From contig CM023532.1 in NCBI GenBank assembly GCA_013350335.1, forward strand, positions 95,477,064 to 95,541,063: DNA of 64,000 bases. Direction: 5' to 3'. Numbering within the stretch: the first letter of the stretch is position 1; every line of letters begins with the position of its first letter. The position numbers and the translations under genes were made by a program. Below are positions 8,670 through 21,600 of the stretch, in pieces. This DNA comes from Chimonanthus salicifolius (Eukaryota > Streptophyta > Magnoliopsida > Laurales > Calycanthaceae). The notes under the pieces were generated by a model. It was not told the origin of the DNA. It was given only the letters and a program-made list of their open reading frames with translations, and searched no databases.

Positions 8670-11430
8670 GAATTCGGAAGAATGAATCTCTCGAAGTAAG
8701 ATTAAGACGGTTGCACGTCTCACTGACGGCTAAGAATCCCAACCGACCGACTCTTCGGAGACCGCTGCACGGGGGCCGGGTTAATTTACTTCGATTGACT
8801 CAAACTGAAGTGTTTAATCTGAGAACAACAATTGACGGAAAGGAATGATAGCAAGGGAAGAAAGATTCATTCTAGGAGAGATTTATTGAAACATAGCAAG
8901 ATAGGGTTTACTTCCCCAGAAATGAGAAAACATCTAGTTATTTTTCCCCCAAATTGATGAAACAGTACTAGATTTATCAGTCATAGCAAAGTAGGAAGTA
9001 CTTCCCCGGTATTCTCAATTTGAACAACAGACAATAGGAATTTAGAGATTTCCCCCCCCCAGAAACAAAGGAAAAAAAAACAAGTGTGCTTATTTGGCAA
9101 CTTTCCCCAAACAAAATATATTGTGATATACATAAGAAATTCCCCAAAACCGAGATTGGTTTTATTGGAAATTGCAGTTGATGATTTTTGGGTTCTAATT
9201 GTATTCTATGAATACAAGTGTGTCAAATGAAGGGGAGTGTACGGAATTATGGGATAAGGGAAACCCCTAACTGTTTCATAGATTTGGTGTCTGCTTCTAG
9301 CATAGCAGTTAGCCTGGACTTTCAGCAGGGACCTCCCGAGGAAGATGAAGAGGATGTAGCATCTCTTCCTGAGGAGAATATGGAAGACTTTCCAATGATA
9401 AGAGAGTCGGTAGGGGAAATGGAACCCGATTGTATGCACGAGTTGTGCAACTAGGTTGGACACAACTGCACATACTATCCTTACCCTGTTGAAGTGGTAT
9501 ACCCGATTTGTGGACTACATGGACACGGGAAAGAGAGGACTAACTGTCCTTATATTGGAAGATAGTTAATGATTTTGGGGTTTTAAATGAAGGAAATAAG
9601 TGTGATATTAAATTACACAAGCATACTTGTATTGTGAGTGCATGTGAATATACATGTGTTGCATATGCTTATGAGTGAAGTAAATGTGAATAAAAAGGGT
9701 GGGAAGTATTTGATAATGTGATATATGGGTATACTTGGGGGATGGTACAATGGCTTTTATAAATGGCTTTTATATTAGCATGCCCATGGTTTGATAATTT
9801 GTCATGACCAAGTGAAGAGATTTATGTTATGACATATAATGGGTGATGATGTAAACACCTTGTGAAGGGGTATAAGAGGTTCTTATGTGAACAAAGTGCC
9901 ATTTGAGAGATGTTGGATAAACAATGTACTTGAAAGAGACCGGGATGCATGGGTTAACTTGCTACATGAAACTCGTGAGAGGATGACATTATGAGGAGAA
10001 TGTGAAGGGTCTAGCTTGCAAAGACTAATATGTTGTATAAAAAAAAAAAAAAAAAATTCTTGTATGTATAATGCAATTGCATTCTCCCAATGTGTAGTAT
10101 AGAATATGAACGAGTGATGATAGGCCTTGAAGTGGGCTTATGGCTTTAAAAAGCATGAATGAATGATGGATCATGAATTTATGAAAATATTTTATTTAGT
10201 GATTGCATGAGGATTCCCTATGATGTTACTAAATGATGAATTATCAATCGTTGCAATGAGTTTATATGATGTTACTTTGGTAATTGGTGGTATGCAATGA
10301 ATAGTCATTGAGGAACAAGGATGTGTTATAGACTATGTGTAAGATGATGAGTTGATGAAGTACCGGGAGTTGTGAATGTGTAGTATGCATGAAGAGGCCG
10401 TGATATGCCAATGCGTTTGGTTGGAAACCTAGGTGGGACTGATGAAAAATTCCAAAGTTTAGGAATTCATGGATGGTCTTCGAATGTATTGGGATGACTT
10501 GCTTTGGATGAGTAGGATTGTTATTTCAAAATCTCTAGGTGTATTTTGTAAATGGGGTAGGGTAACCTAATCAGAATTAGGTTGAATCACTAGATCTTAT
10601 TAATGTGTTATTTCTTATGTTACCTCAAGTTATGGTTTGATGAAAATGGAGATGAAAGATCTTGTTACACATGAGTTATGTTATTCGATGATTGTGTGTA
10701 ATTTCAATTCTACGTGACTTGATAATGAAGGCATATGAACCGTATGATGTGGTAATCATTGATAATGTAGGCATGTAGGATGGAATTTGGTGGTTGGTCA
10801 AATTTTTAATACTTGTGAATGTTTTAGTGGTGAATGGGTACTATATGACATAACCTAAGTAAGCTTAGATGTATCATTATTGTTAGGAAGCTGTGAATAT
10901 GTGGAATAGTCCAGAAGGGTAGGAAATTAGTATCTATATGACTTGGATTGATGTTGGGTATTGGTATTGTAGGAGTTATGAACAAAAAGGGTTAGTCACA
11001 TAGTGACTTATATACAAATAAAGGTATGATGGCTTTTGAGAGATAGACCTAAGGGAAAGGTTAAGAGTCTAGTGAAACTTGAATGGGAAGCTATGGGCGA
11101 CTGCCGAGTGAGACTGATCACCTGACTCTGTAGTTGGCCGATGGAATTCCAGGAGGGTGAAGCTAGAAACCTAATTAAAATGGAATCAACAATGGACTTG
11201 AGCATAGGCTCGTACTGGCAGACTAACTCACACAGAGAGTAGACGAAAGAAAGTATTGAAGGAGTACGTATGGGAAATGTCTTGGTGACAAATAAAGTGA
11301 AATAGGATACATTAATTTACATAAGGCTGCAAATGGGTTTATGAAGAAAAGAGGTAACATGAGACAGGATAAATTCTGTAAGAATGAAACTCATAGGTTG
11401 ATATGAGTGGTGTTGATGTGAGTAAGAGAT
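8670..11430 (+). other. TE-1 interior without recognisable genes
   Basis: This 2.8-kb stretch lies where gag, protease and RT should be. The first ~500 bp matches a leader: CTCGAAGTAAG-like text and CTTCCCC / TTTCCCCAAA motifs also seen before gag in TE-2, TE-4 and TE-5. A 78-codon open frame at 9218-9454 encodes an acidic peptide (EEDEEDVASLPEENMEDF) at gag's expected place, but with no gag motif. From 9540 to 11200 the text is AT-rich with a poly-A run near 10040. No CCHC, DSGA or FIDD motif was found. Confidence 0.7.
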
Positions 11431-12723
11431 ACTTGACACGATTGAACGGGAACAACGAATAGACCCAGAAATGGAGGAGACTTGGACCAAGATATCTACA
11501 TGTGAGGTAGTATTGGAATTCGAGTTACGACTGGGATAGGGTCTTGTGTTCCGAGGTAGGACGAAGGTACCTAAGAGCTGTGGAAGGGAGTTGTTGGTTG
11601 AGGCACACCAAACAAAGCTCTCTACCCATCCGGACAGCGCTAAGATGTGCAAGGATCTTAAGAGGCACTAATGGTGGCATGGACTTAAGAGAGGCAGAGT
11701 TTGTTACTCGCTACACTAACTTGTTGGCAGGATAAGGCGGAACATCGGAAGCCACCGGGTTTACTCAAACCCTTACCAGTGCTGGAGGGGAAATGGGAGC
11801 ATGTAGCCATGAGCTTTGTAATAGGGCTACTAAGGTCATCTAGGGGCAACGATGCAATATGGGTCGACGGTACATCCGAAATATTATCGGACTACATGGT
11901 GTACCCCGGACTATTGTGTCCGACAGAGATGGCCGATTCAATAGCGGAGTATGGCAGAGCGTGCAATCGGCTATGGGGACCGATGTGTTGACCAGTACAA
12001 CGTTCCACCCATAGACTGATGGACAGTCGGAAAGGACAATACAGATATTGAAGGATATGCTGAGAGCATGTATGTTGGATTTTAAGGGTGGATGGGAGGA
12101 TCATTTGCCATTAGTGGAGTTCTCTTACAATAATAGTTACCAGGCAAGCCTCCAGATGGCTTCGTTCGAGGCCTTATACGGCAGGCCATGTAGATCTCCA
12201 GTGCGTTAGACAGAGGTCGGTGAGCCTGCACTGGTTGGACCAAAGTTGCTTGCGGGGACTACGACGTAGATTAAATTTATACGGTAACCTTTACTCACTG
12301 CGCAGAGCCGTTATAAGTATTACGCCGACAAGAGGAGAAGTTTCCCCGAGTTTGAGGGGGAGATTTGGTGCTTTTGGAAGTCTCACCACGGGAGGGACAC
12401 ATGAGACTCAGAAAGAAGGGGAACTGTCGCCTAGATTGTGGGGCCGTTTCCAATCCTAAAGAGGGTGGGGGAGGTGGCCTATTAGTTAGCACTTCCTCCA
12501 CAGTAATCATTTTTACGTGATGTGTTTCATGTGTCCGGGTTGAGGAAAATACAACCCCAACCCTTCACATGTCTTGAATGTACCAGACGTCGATGTACAA
12601 AGCGACGTGATGTGTGTGGAGAAGCCGATCAGAGTGATCGGGAGAGAACAAAGGGTACTGCGGAACTCTTTGTGTCGATGTTTTGAACCTCTACTTCGCT
12701 CGAATTTTCGGGACGAAAATTTT
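11430..12723 (+). pseudogene. Degenerate integrase/C-terminal pol relic of TE-1
   Basis: The nucleotide text aligns by eye with TE-4 from about 37680 to 39120. The pre-integrase linker is near 11445-11600, a zinc-finger-like region at 11600-11740, catalytic core at 11780-12180, GPF-like region at 12390-12460, and the tail ends before the polypurine tract. It is broken by stops (for example TAG in GGGATAGGG near 11534 and TAA near 11670) and frame changes. The first catalytic Asp of the D-D-E triad is lost: M-D-F-V is M-S-F-V near 11810. The TE therefore cannot make integrase. The family assignment is good, but the exact start is approximate. Confidence 0.8.
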
Positions 12724-12732
12724 AAAAGAGGA
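12724..12732 (+). other. Polypurine tract of TE-1
   Basis: AAAAGAGGA lies six bases before the 3' LTR, where plus-strand DNA priming is expected. The same position and style occur in TE-4 (39144) and TE-2 (minus, 19892). Confidence 0.8.
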
Positions 12733-12738
12733 TTGTAT

Positions 12739-15700
12739 TGTAAGGGCCCGGAATTTTTAAAATTAATATAAATGGGAATATTATTTATTTTAAGGATGAA
12801 AATTGGAAAATTGGTGGAGTAAATGGTAAATGGGCCAAAATTTGGATAAAGGCCCAAGTGTGGCCCAATAGACGATGGTTTGGATTTAAATTTATTTAAA
12901 TGGGTCAAGAATGGTCAAATTGGGTCAAATACCCATTTGGGACCCAATGGGTCAAGATGGTTATGCTCTAAGGTAAATGGGCTAGATGGAAATGTAATTG
13001 GGCCATAGGCCCAATGGTGATCCACTTAGAGTGAATTCAATGATTTTAAATCACCTAAGTTATTTGGAATTAAACAATGGTGATGTGGCCAAGTGGGACC
13101 CACCTCCACCTCATCAAGTGAGGTGGCGTGTGGGCCAAGGTTTGGTGGGGCCGGCCACCATGGTTGATTTAGTCAACCATGGGTGGAGTAATGGACTTAG
13201 GCTAAGTACCAATGGATTAACCTAAGTTAATTATCTAATTAATTAAATAATTAGATTATTTAAAATGGTAGTTAAGAGTGGTCAAAGTGGGGCCATGAGG
13301 TGAAGACTCACCTCATCTCAAACTCAAGTGAAACACGTTGGCTTGGTGGTGGTTTAGATAACCACCACCATAAAGCATTTTAAATATCTAGGAAAATATC
13401 TTAGGGTTGGTGGGATAATAAATGTAAAATGTAAATTAAGTCAACAAAGGGAGATAAGCCTTATTTGGTTCCCTCATTCTCGTTTTTGCACTTACTCCAT
13501 CTTTTGCACTCCTCCATTGCCGTCCCATGCTCCAAGTGAAGGAGAGAAAGAGAGTGAAGGAGAAGAGAAGAGAAGGAGAGAAGAAAAAAAAGTGGAAATT
13601 TAGGCAAAATCACTCTAAGATCAAGGTTATTCCCTCCCCTCTCATCATCTCTCCCTTTCCCTCTCTCAATTTAAGCTCTACTTTGGCCAATTCTAGGGTT
13701 GGGGATTGCCACCATTAATCAAGAACCTTGACCTATCAAAGATCAAGAGGAAGGAGAGAGGAGGCTACGGAGACCGACGGGAGTGACGGAAATCGGAGGA
13801 GACGGCGGATTGTAAGTGTTTCTTAAACAAGAAATTTTGGAATTTTAGGGTTTAAGAATTGGAATTTATTTTTGTGAAATAAATGGTGGATAGATAATTT
13901 TATGCTATGGAATTTAGATCCATCAAATGGAAGGGTGGAAGATGGAGAAAACCCTAAATGGGTAAATTAGGGTTAGGGTTTTATGGATGGAAAACAATGA
14001 GGGTTTTGATTAATGAATTTATGGTTTTAATGAATGCATGGGAGTAAGGTTTTAAAATGAGTTTGTGATAAAAATGCAATGGAGTCTTATGGTTTTGAAA
14101 TGCATGGAGGGAATGAGCCTTGAACCATGGGTTCGGCCATGGTAAATGGCCGAACCCTATGGTGATGAAATGATGATTAAATGGTGGATTTAAAGGATAA
14201 TGTGTTGATGAATTTAGGGTTTTTAAATGAACAAGTGTAATGATCCAAATGGGGTTAAGAATATGGTTTAGATGCATGATTTAAAACCTCTCATGGGAAG
14301 AGTTGATGAATTAGGTATTTTGAACCCATGACCCATTTTGTAAGTCATTGTATGAGCTAAGGTTTGGTCCATGTTTGTGTTTAGATGAAGGAAAATTTTA
14401 TTAATTTAGATGGCTGATTTTGTTTCATGTTGGGTCATGGTTAATGAATCCTTAGTGGATCTAAGTTATGGATGAATTTTAGACTTAAAATATACATGAA
14501 TGGGTGAATGATTAAACATGGAAGGGAGAGTGGCAAAATGGTAATTATTAGCCACATTGAAGAACCATGGGTTTGGCCATGGTACATGGCCGAACCCCAT
14601 GTATATTAGACATGAGCTTGGGTGCATTAGGATGACCTAATGAATGATTTAAATTGAATGGTGAATGGTGTTTGTGGTCCCCAAATGAAATGAATGAATA
14701 ATGCACTCATATTAGTTAAATGCATGAGGTAAATCCCATGAAAAGATTTGATGAATTTGATGTTTTTGGACCCAAGAAAAAAAAATGGAGAAAGGAACAT
14801 CATGGGTTCGGCCATGGTGTATGGCCGAACCCATGCCCCAAATTGTAAGTCAATTTGGGTTTAAAGTCAATGGGTATATACGTGATTAAGTATGGGGTTT
14901 GAATGGGTTTAAATGAGTAATGGTTAGATTAATTACATGACAGATTTTAATGTTTTGGTAAGTCAATAATGGACCTAAGTTAAGGACCTAAGTTGTGGAT
15001 TAAATTTTGGGCTTAAGTAGGCATGAATTAATGAAAAATTGTTTATGTGAAGGGTAGTGGCAAAAATGGTAAATGTGGGCTAAAATGAAGAAACCCACTA
15101 AGTTATGATTTATGGGCTTGGAAATGATTAAAACTTGGATTGATTTGGTAATTTAATAAGGTACCGGATAGCGCGAGCGGTACGCGAGTCGGAAGCCGGA
15201 TTGTCGGACGAAAACGAAATAAAGACGCGAGTCGGTATTCGGTAGGATTCCTACATTTTTGTAAGCCATGGATTGGGTGATGTTTTCTTTAATTTATTTT
15301 GGAAAGCATGTGGTTGCCTTTAAGATGAGTTTTGGATTATGTATCTTGTGATGTTTTCCTTTAAATTATTTTGGAAATCATGTGAATGTCTTAAGATGCA
15401 TTTTGGATTAAATATTATGGGATGTTTTTCCCTTTGATTTATTTGATAATCAAGTAATTGTTTTAAGATGGGTTTTTGTGTTACTATTGAACTACATATA
15501 TTTACATGGCACATGGCATCTACATCTCATGCTGGCATGGGAGGGATATGACAGGGAAATGATGAAATGAAACCGGAGTCCATGCTCCGTCGGGGCGACC
15601 GATAAACAGCATGGGGACATTTCACATATGTATTATGATACCTTGATGATGCTTTTCCATCAAGGGGGATGTTGTATTTATTATTGTACCTTGATGATGG

Positions 15701-16485
15701 TTCTTCCATCAAGGGGGGGATGCCTAGTGTGGATCGCATCTTGATGAGGCTTTTGCATCAAGAGGGTCATGGTACGATGATGGTATGGATTCTATTTGGA
15801 ATACTATGGATGGTTGGAAAAAGGGACATTCTAGAGTTGAGGATGAGATTGATGGGTGGGATTCATGACATAAAACACCATTGCATTACATTGTACCAAA
15901 TGGCATAATTTTGAGATAATATCTTCTATATGCTTTGTTATTACTAATCCATGTGCTAGCCCTACTCGGAGTCCTACTGGGCGCGTGGTCTAACGCCCTA
16001 CTTCTACCCTAGCCGACGATGCAGGAGATGGCGGCACGGAAGGACAGGACGGGAGTCAAGCTCAGGAGCTTGGGAAGGCGGATTCATTATGTTGTTTAAG
16101 TTATGTTGGAAAAATGTAATTTGAGTAGCTTAGCTTGTCGGAATGTAATAAATTAGATTACTGGCTATGTTTTGGGATTTTATTATGGACATTATGGTTT
16201 TGAGGCATTATAGAAATTTAAATGAATGTTATCTTCCTTGCTATCCCAAATCTGTAGGATAGTCTTTGTTGTTAATTCCGCACTGAGAAGTAATATTCCT
16301 TGAGCTTACATCTACGCGTGAACCGTACTCGTGGACTTGGCTCCACGCACGCGTAGGGTTGGCCAGTTAAGGGCCGGGCTTTAGAAGCTCGGACTTAACT
16401 CGCGTCGTGACGTCCGCGCCCTTTGTCACTTTTATAAAAAAAAAAAATGTACTCTGATTTACGGTGAAAAGGGGCGGGCGTTACA
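12739..16485 (+). repeat. 3' LTR of TE-1 (family A, 3747 bp)
   Basis: Near-identical to 4910-8655. The differences I found are C/T-type or single substitutions near 12874 and 14571, an extra A near 13586, an extra T near 15462 and a missing A near 16457. It carries the same donor-like site (13812), hairpins, hairpin array (15641-15763), acceptor-like CAG (16022) and terminal stem-loop (16365-16400). It abuts, without a matching target duplication, a partial LTR of the same family. Confidence 0.95.
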
Positions 16486-19400
16486 AAAAAAGCATGAAAA
16501 ATATCTTAGGCTTGGTTGGTGGGAAATTTATGTTAAAGTGTAAAGTAAGCTACCTTGGGATAAGATGGGTTTCCATCTTATCCCATTCTCAATTTTACTT
16601 ACTCCATCTCTCCCACACCACCGTCCCTCATCTCTAAGGAAAGAGAAGTAGAAAAATTAAGGAAGAAGAAGAAGAAAAGCTTGGAAGAAAAGAGAGGAGG
16701 AAGTTGTAAGTTTGGCCATCCCTTTAAGATCAAACTATAGAATCCTATTTTCTCATCTCCATCCTCTCCTCTCTCTCTCTCTCTCAAATTAAGCCCTACT
16801 ATGGCCAATCCTAAGTTAGGAGGGTTTCACCATTGATCAACCATCTTGGCCTACCAAAGATCAAGAGGAAGGAGAAAGGAGGCCAAGGAGTCCGACGGGA
16901 GTGGCGGAAGTCGGAGGAGGCATCGGATTGTAAGTATTTTTTTTTTAAACAAGAAATTTTGGATTTTTTTAGTGTTTAAGATTTGGGATTCAATTTGTAA
17001 ATTTAATGGTATCCAAATGATTTTATGCCTTTGATTTCAAATCCATCAATTGAAGGATGGAAAGTGGACAAAACCCTAATGGATAAATTAGGGTTAGTTT
17101 AAGGAAAAATAAATGGATTAAGGAATGTAATGTAATTAAGTTATTAAGCATGGAATTATGTGGAATTGGAAAGGAATTGTAATGGGATTTTTAGGTTTAA
17201 AATCATGGAAGAATGATTTGGAATTTTGGGGTTTTAATGATTAAATGTGGTGATAATTTTAAAGGGGTTTAAATGAAGAAATGCATGGGAGATGTGAATA
17301 ATGGTAATGACCTCAAAAATGGTAGGTGTTTAAGTGAATTATTAGGGTTTATAAATAATGGAAGCCATGGAGGATGATTTAGGGTTTTAAGATTTTAATG
17401 GTTAAGTGTAAGTAATTAAGGATCTTTAATGGAGGTTTTAGGGTTATGTGTTTGTAAATTTAAATGGGTTTGGAAGGATGGAAGGTATGGAATAATGTAC
17501 TAATAAATTGAAGGCTTAAAAGGGGTCAAAGGTTTGTAAATTTTAAGGGGTTTTTAGTTAAGGAAATCATGGAAGGTGGCTAAGTGATTTCAATGGGGAC
17601 ATTGGGATGAATTTGGTGTTTTGGAACCATGAAAAAAATAAATGTGAGTTATGGTTAAACTAATGGACCAAAATGTATTTCATGATGATTAAGGAAGGAT
17701 GATTTAAATGTATGAGTTAAAATCCCTCATAGTTGGACTTATGTGTGTGTTTAAATTAATGGGGAATAGGTCATGATTAAAGGGGTCATTAATGGACTCA
17801 AAAATGTATCAAGTGATGATCAAAATTGATGATTTAAATTGTATGATGTAAACCTCTTCATGGAAGGGCTTGTGATGGGTGCAAATGTGTAAATAGGCCA
17901 AAGAAAAAATGGGTGTTTGGTTAAGTAGAAAGGGCTGATTTTTAATGAACCCATGACCCAATGTTAGGTCATGTTATAGGCCAAATTTGGAATTATGCAT
18001 GTGTTAAATCAATGGAAATGAGGCTAAGTTAAGGGTTGATTTTTAATGATCTTGTAACATGGTTACGGATTATTAATGGACCTAAGTTGTGGATCAATTT
18101 TGGGCTTAGGAAGGCATGAATGAATGAGTAATTGTTTATGTAAAAGGGGTAGTGGCAAAACCGTAATTAGTGGCCAAATTCAAGAATTCCATGGAAATTG
18201 ATCATAGACTTAGGGGATCTAATGTAATAACCTTATAAGTGATTGATAAAGCCTAGGGTGGCCGAATTTTAAGACTTATGGGATTAAAAGGTTTAATAAA
18301 TGATATGGGACCCACAAAACCTAAATAGTCACCGGTTTTTCATATGGGCTTAGAAATGGTTAAAGCATGGACTAATGATGAATGTGTAATAAGGTACTGG
18401 ACATCGCAGGCGGTGCGCGATCGGCAACCGGGTTTATCGAACGGAAAACGAAAAAGACGCGAGTCGGTATTCGGTAGGATTCCTACCTTTTTGTAAGCCA
18501 TGGATTTGGGTGATGTTTTCTTTAATCTAGTTTGGAAATCATGTGGTTGTCTTTAAGATATGTTATGGATTATGTATCATGTGATGTTTTACTCTAAATT
18601 ATTTTGGAAATTATGTGAATGCTTATGATGGGTTTTGGATTAAATATTGTGGGATGTTTTCCCTTGGATTTAGTTGGTAATCTTGTAATTGTTTTAAGAT
18701 GGGTTTTATTACTATTGAATTTCATATACTACATGGCAAATGGCATCTACATCTCATGCATGGCATGGGAGGCATATGACAGGGGAAGGATGAAATGAAA
18801 CCGGAGTCCATGCTCCGTCGGGGCGACCGATAAACAAGCATGGGGACATTTCACATATGTATTATTGTACCTTGACGAGGCCTTACCGTCAAGGGGGATG
18901 TTGTATTTATTGTTATACCTTGATGATGATTCTTCCATCAAGGGGAATATTGTATTTGTGGTTACGCCTTGACGAGGCCTTACCGTCAAGGGGGATATGG
19001 CATCGGGATAGTAAGGATGATGGGTGGGATTCATAACACAGACACCCATGGCATGACATTCATTCTATGGCTTTTCGTTATGTATTATCTATCTGCTTTG
19101 TTATCACTAATCCATGTGTTAGCCCTACTCGGAGTTCTACTGGGCGCGTGGTCTAACGCCCTACTTCTACCCTAGCTGATGACGCAGGAAATGCCGGATC
19201 AGAAGGACGAGACGGGAGCCAAGCTTAGGAGCTTTGGAAGGCGGACTAATTATTTTATTTAAGTTATTTTGAGAAATGTGTATTTGATGTAGTTTAATTT
19301 GTCGGAAATGTAATAATTGAGATTACTTACTATATTTTGGACATTATGGTTTTAAGGATGTTTGGTGATTGAATGAATGTAACTTCCCTGCTATCTAAGA

Positions 19401-19639
19401 ATTTGTAGGTTAGGCTCTTTTATAATTTCCGCAATTAGTTTAAATGTTCCCCGATGCTTACTTCTACGTGTGAACCATTCTCCGTGGACTTCATTCCACG
19501 CACACGTAGGGTTGGCCAGTTAAGGGCTGGGCTTTAGAAGCTCGGACTTAACTCGCGTCGTGACGTCCGCGCCCTTTGTCACTTTTATTAAAAAAAAAAA
19601 TAGACTCTGATATTTCGGTGAAAAGGGGCGGGCGTTACA
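16486..19639 (+). repeat. Partial family A LTR lacking its first ~0.64 kb
   Basis: Text from AAAGCATGAAAAATATCTTAGG onward matches TE-1's LTR from about 5546 to its CA end, with clear divergence. It has the purine-rich tract (16620-16920), a CT microsatellite at 16767, GTAAGT at 16930, CG-rich block at 18396-18480, hairpin array at 18870-18991 and end GGGGCGGGCGTTACA at 19639. It lacks most GGTTCGGCCAT hairpins. No primer-binding site follows. Instead it interrupts TE-2's 3' LTR. Confidence 0.85.
18870..18991 (+). repeat. Hairpin array with paired stem changes
   Basis: Three stem-loops lie at 18870-18894, 18918-18943 and 18967-18991. The first and third have stem CCTTGACG/CGTCAAGG, while the second keeps CCTTGATG/CATCAAGG as in TE-1. 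The T-A pair became C-G on both arms. Confidence 0.85.
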
Positions 19640-19885
19640 CAGTATCCCATTCCTAATCTCTTTATGCGCATGAGAATTAATTTATATCCCTTATTTAATT
19701 TTTGTTGCATTACAACTTAAATTCAGCCCCATTTAATTTTTATTGAAACCAATTCCACAATCCGTTGGGTCTTAATTGGGCAATGACCCAACACTATACC
19801 CATCTAAGATCTATATCTAAAATTCACAAATTAAATGGGCAATTTTCATATATATATTAATAACTTGAAAATTCGGGGTATTACA
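19640..19885 (-). repeat. Truncated 3' LTR of TE-2
   Basis: Read in reverse it starts TGTAATACCCCGAATTTTCAAG and matches the first ~246 bp of the 5' LTR (28030-28275), including the GGGTCATTGCCCAATTAAGACCC near-palindrome. It is interrupted at 19640. Confidence 0.9.
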
Positions 19886-19891
19886 ATACAA

Positions 19892-19900
19892 CCCTTTTTT
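19892..19900 (-). other. Polypurine tract of TE-2
   Basis: CCCTTTTTT on plus is AAAAAAGGG on minus, six bases before the 3' LTR start. Confidence 0.75.
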
Positions 19901-19943
19901 AACATTTCGTCCCGAAAATCGAGTGAAGTAGGGTTTCAAATAT

Positions 19944-21600
19944 TTACATAAATAGCTCAGGATGAGTTGTTCTCATTTCCAACTTGAGTTCCCATGTGGC
20001 TTCCTCAATGCCACGTCGATCCCATACCACCTTGACAAACTGGATCGCTCGGTTCCATAATGCCCTTTGTTCTGTGTCCACCACTCGGACAGGCTTTTCG
20101 ACGTATGTCACGTCGCTCTGGACCTCTATGTCTTATATGTTCAGTACATGAGAGGGATCATGATTGTACTTCCTCAACATTGATATATGGAACACATCGT
20201 GTAAAGATGCCAACTGTGATGGGAGTACCAATTGATAGGCCACGTCCCCCATCCTTCTTATGATTGAAAACGGTCCCACAAATCTTAGTGACAATTTCCC
20301 CTTATTTCCAAATCTCATGTGTCCCTTTCGTGGCGAACTTTCAAGAACACCATGTCCTCCACTTCAAATTCAAGGAACCTCCTCCTCTTGTCAGCATAAC
20401 TCTTCTGACGACTTTGTGCAGTCAATAGATGCTACCGTATCAACTATATCTGCGCTGTAGTGTCTGCAACCAACTCAGGTACAATCAGTGCAGGCTCACC
20501 GGCCTTTGTCCAGCACACTAGTGACCTACAAGGTCTACCATATAATGCCTCAAATGGAGCCATCTGAAGGCTTGCCTGGTAACTGTTGTTGTATGACAAT
20601 TCTACTAACGGTAAGTGATCCTCCCATCCACCCTTGAAATCTAGCATACATGCTCTCAGCATATCCTCCAATGTTTGTATTGTCCTCTCAGACTGTCCAT
20701 CAGTCTATGGATGGAATATTGTACTAGTCAATAAGTCTGTTCCCATGGCCGCCTGCATGCTCTGTCATACTCTGCCGGTGAATCGACCATCTCTGTCAGA
20801 AACAATAGTCCGAGGAATACCATGCAATCTGATGATATCCCTGATATACCGCCGACCCAAAGTCTTAGATGAGTCTGTCATCTTAATAGGAAGAAAATGT
20901 GCAGACTTGGTCAGTTGGTCTACCACGACCCATATCGTATCGTTGCCCTTTCATGACCTTGGCAACCCTGTTACAAAATCCATAGAGATGTGCTCCCATT
21001 TCCATTCCGGCACTGGTAAGGGTTTGAGTAACCCTGGTGGCTTCTGATGTTCTGTCTTAACCTGTTGACACGTTAAGCAATGAGCCACAAATTCTGCCAC
21101 ATCTTTCTTGAGTCCATGCCACCAGTAATGTCTCTTCAGGTAGTGATATATCTTAGTACTGCCCGGATGAATAGAGAGTTTGGTCTGATATGCCTCAACC
21201 AGTAACTCTTTTCTGCAGCTCTTAGAGAGTTTGGTCTGATATAAGACCCTGTCTTGGTCGTAACTCCCATTCCGGTATGCCTTCACCAGTAGACATCTTG
21301 GCCCACATCTCCTCCACTTCCGGGTCTATCCGTTGTTCCTGTTCAATCTTAGTAACCATGTTGGACCGTATGATCAAATTGTACATACTCCCATGGTTAC
21401 TAATATATAAGTTGAACTCTCATATGGTATTCAACATGTCCCATTCTGTCCTGATCAAACATGCCGCTGATGCATGTGATATGCGGCTGAGGGCATCTGC
21501 TACCTTGTTCGCCTTGCCAGGGTGATAACGAAGTGCAAACTCATAATCTGCCAGATATTCCATTCATCTGCGCTGTCTCAGGTTGAGCTCTTTCTGATCA
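19944..21600 (-). pseudogene. TE-2 integrase and chromodomain-like tail, broken
   Basis: Open pieces lie at 21286-20951, 20671-20444 and 20318-20133. The first holds the zinc-finger region, where the first His is Tyr ([10 protein letters not shown]) and CLTC is kept, followed by the first catalytic Asp (ISMDFVTG). The second Asp (SDRDG) and the Glu (TDGQSER) are visible near 20835-20690, but stops interrupt them (TGA for Trp and TAG for Gln). The third piece has the GPF motif (FVGPFSI) typical of chromovirus integrases. The tail ends in a chromodomain-like stretch and a TAA at 19944-19946. The relic is inactive: it integrates cDNA in the intact family, but cannot here. Confidence 0.88.

Larger units (their letters stand above)
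4910..16485 (+). mobile_element. TE-1: complete but non-autonomous family A LTR retrotransposon
   Basis: It has two full LTRs (4910-8655 and 12739-16485) in direct orientation, both starting TG and ending CA, a tRNA-Met primer-binding site directly after the 5' LTR and a polypurine tract directly before the 3' LTR. By eye the LTRs differ at two substitutions and three 1-bp indels over ~3.75 kb, which implies a very recent insertion. The 4.1-kb interior lacks recognisable gag knuckle, protease, RT and RNase H. It keeps only a stop-ridden integrase-like 3' end, so proteins must have come from another element. The 5 bp before it (AAATT) and after it (AAAAA) do not match, and the flanks belong to different repeats. 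Confidence 0.93.

Noticed and set aside
9218..9454. Acidic 78-codon frame in TE-1 leader/gag position
   Set aside because: No gag motif, no second copy to compare, and an equally long frame on the other strand; mentioned but not called a gene.
20634..21047. 137-codon plus-strand frame
   Set aside because: Antisense shadow of TE-2's integrase relic.
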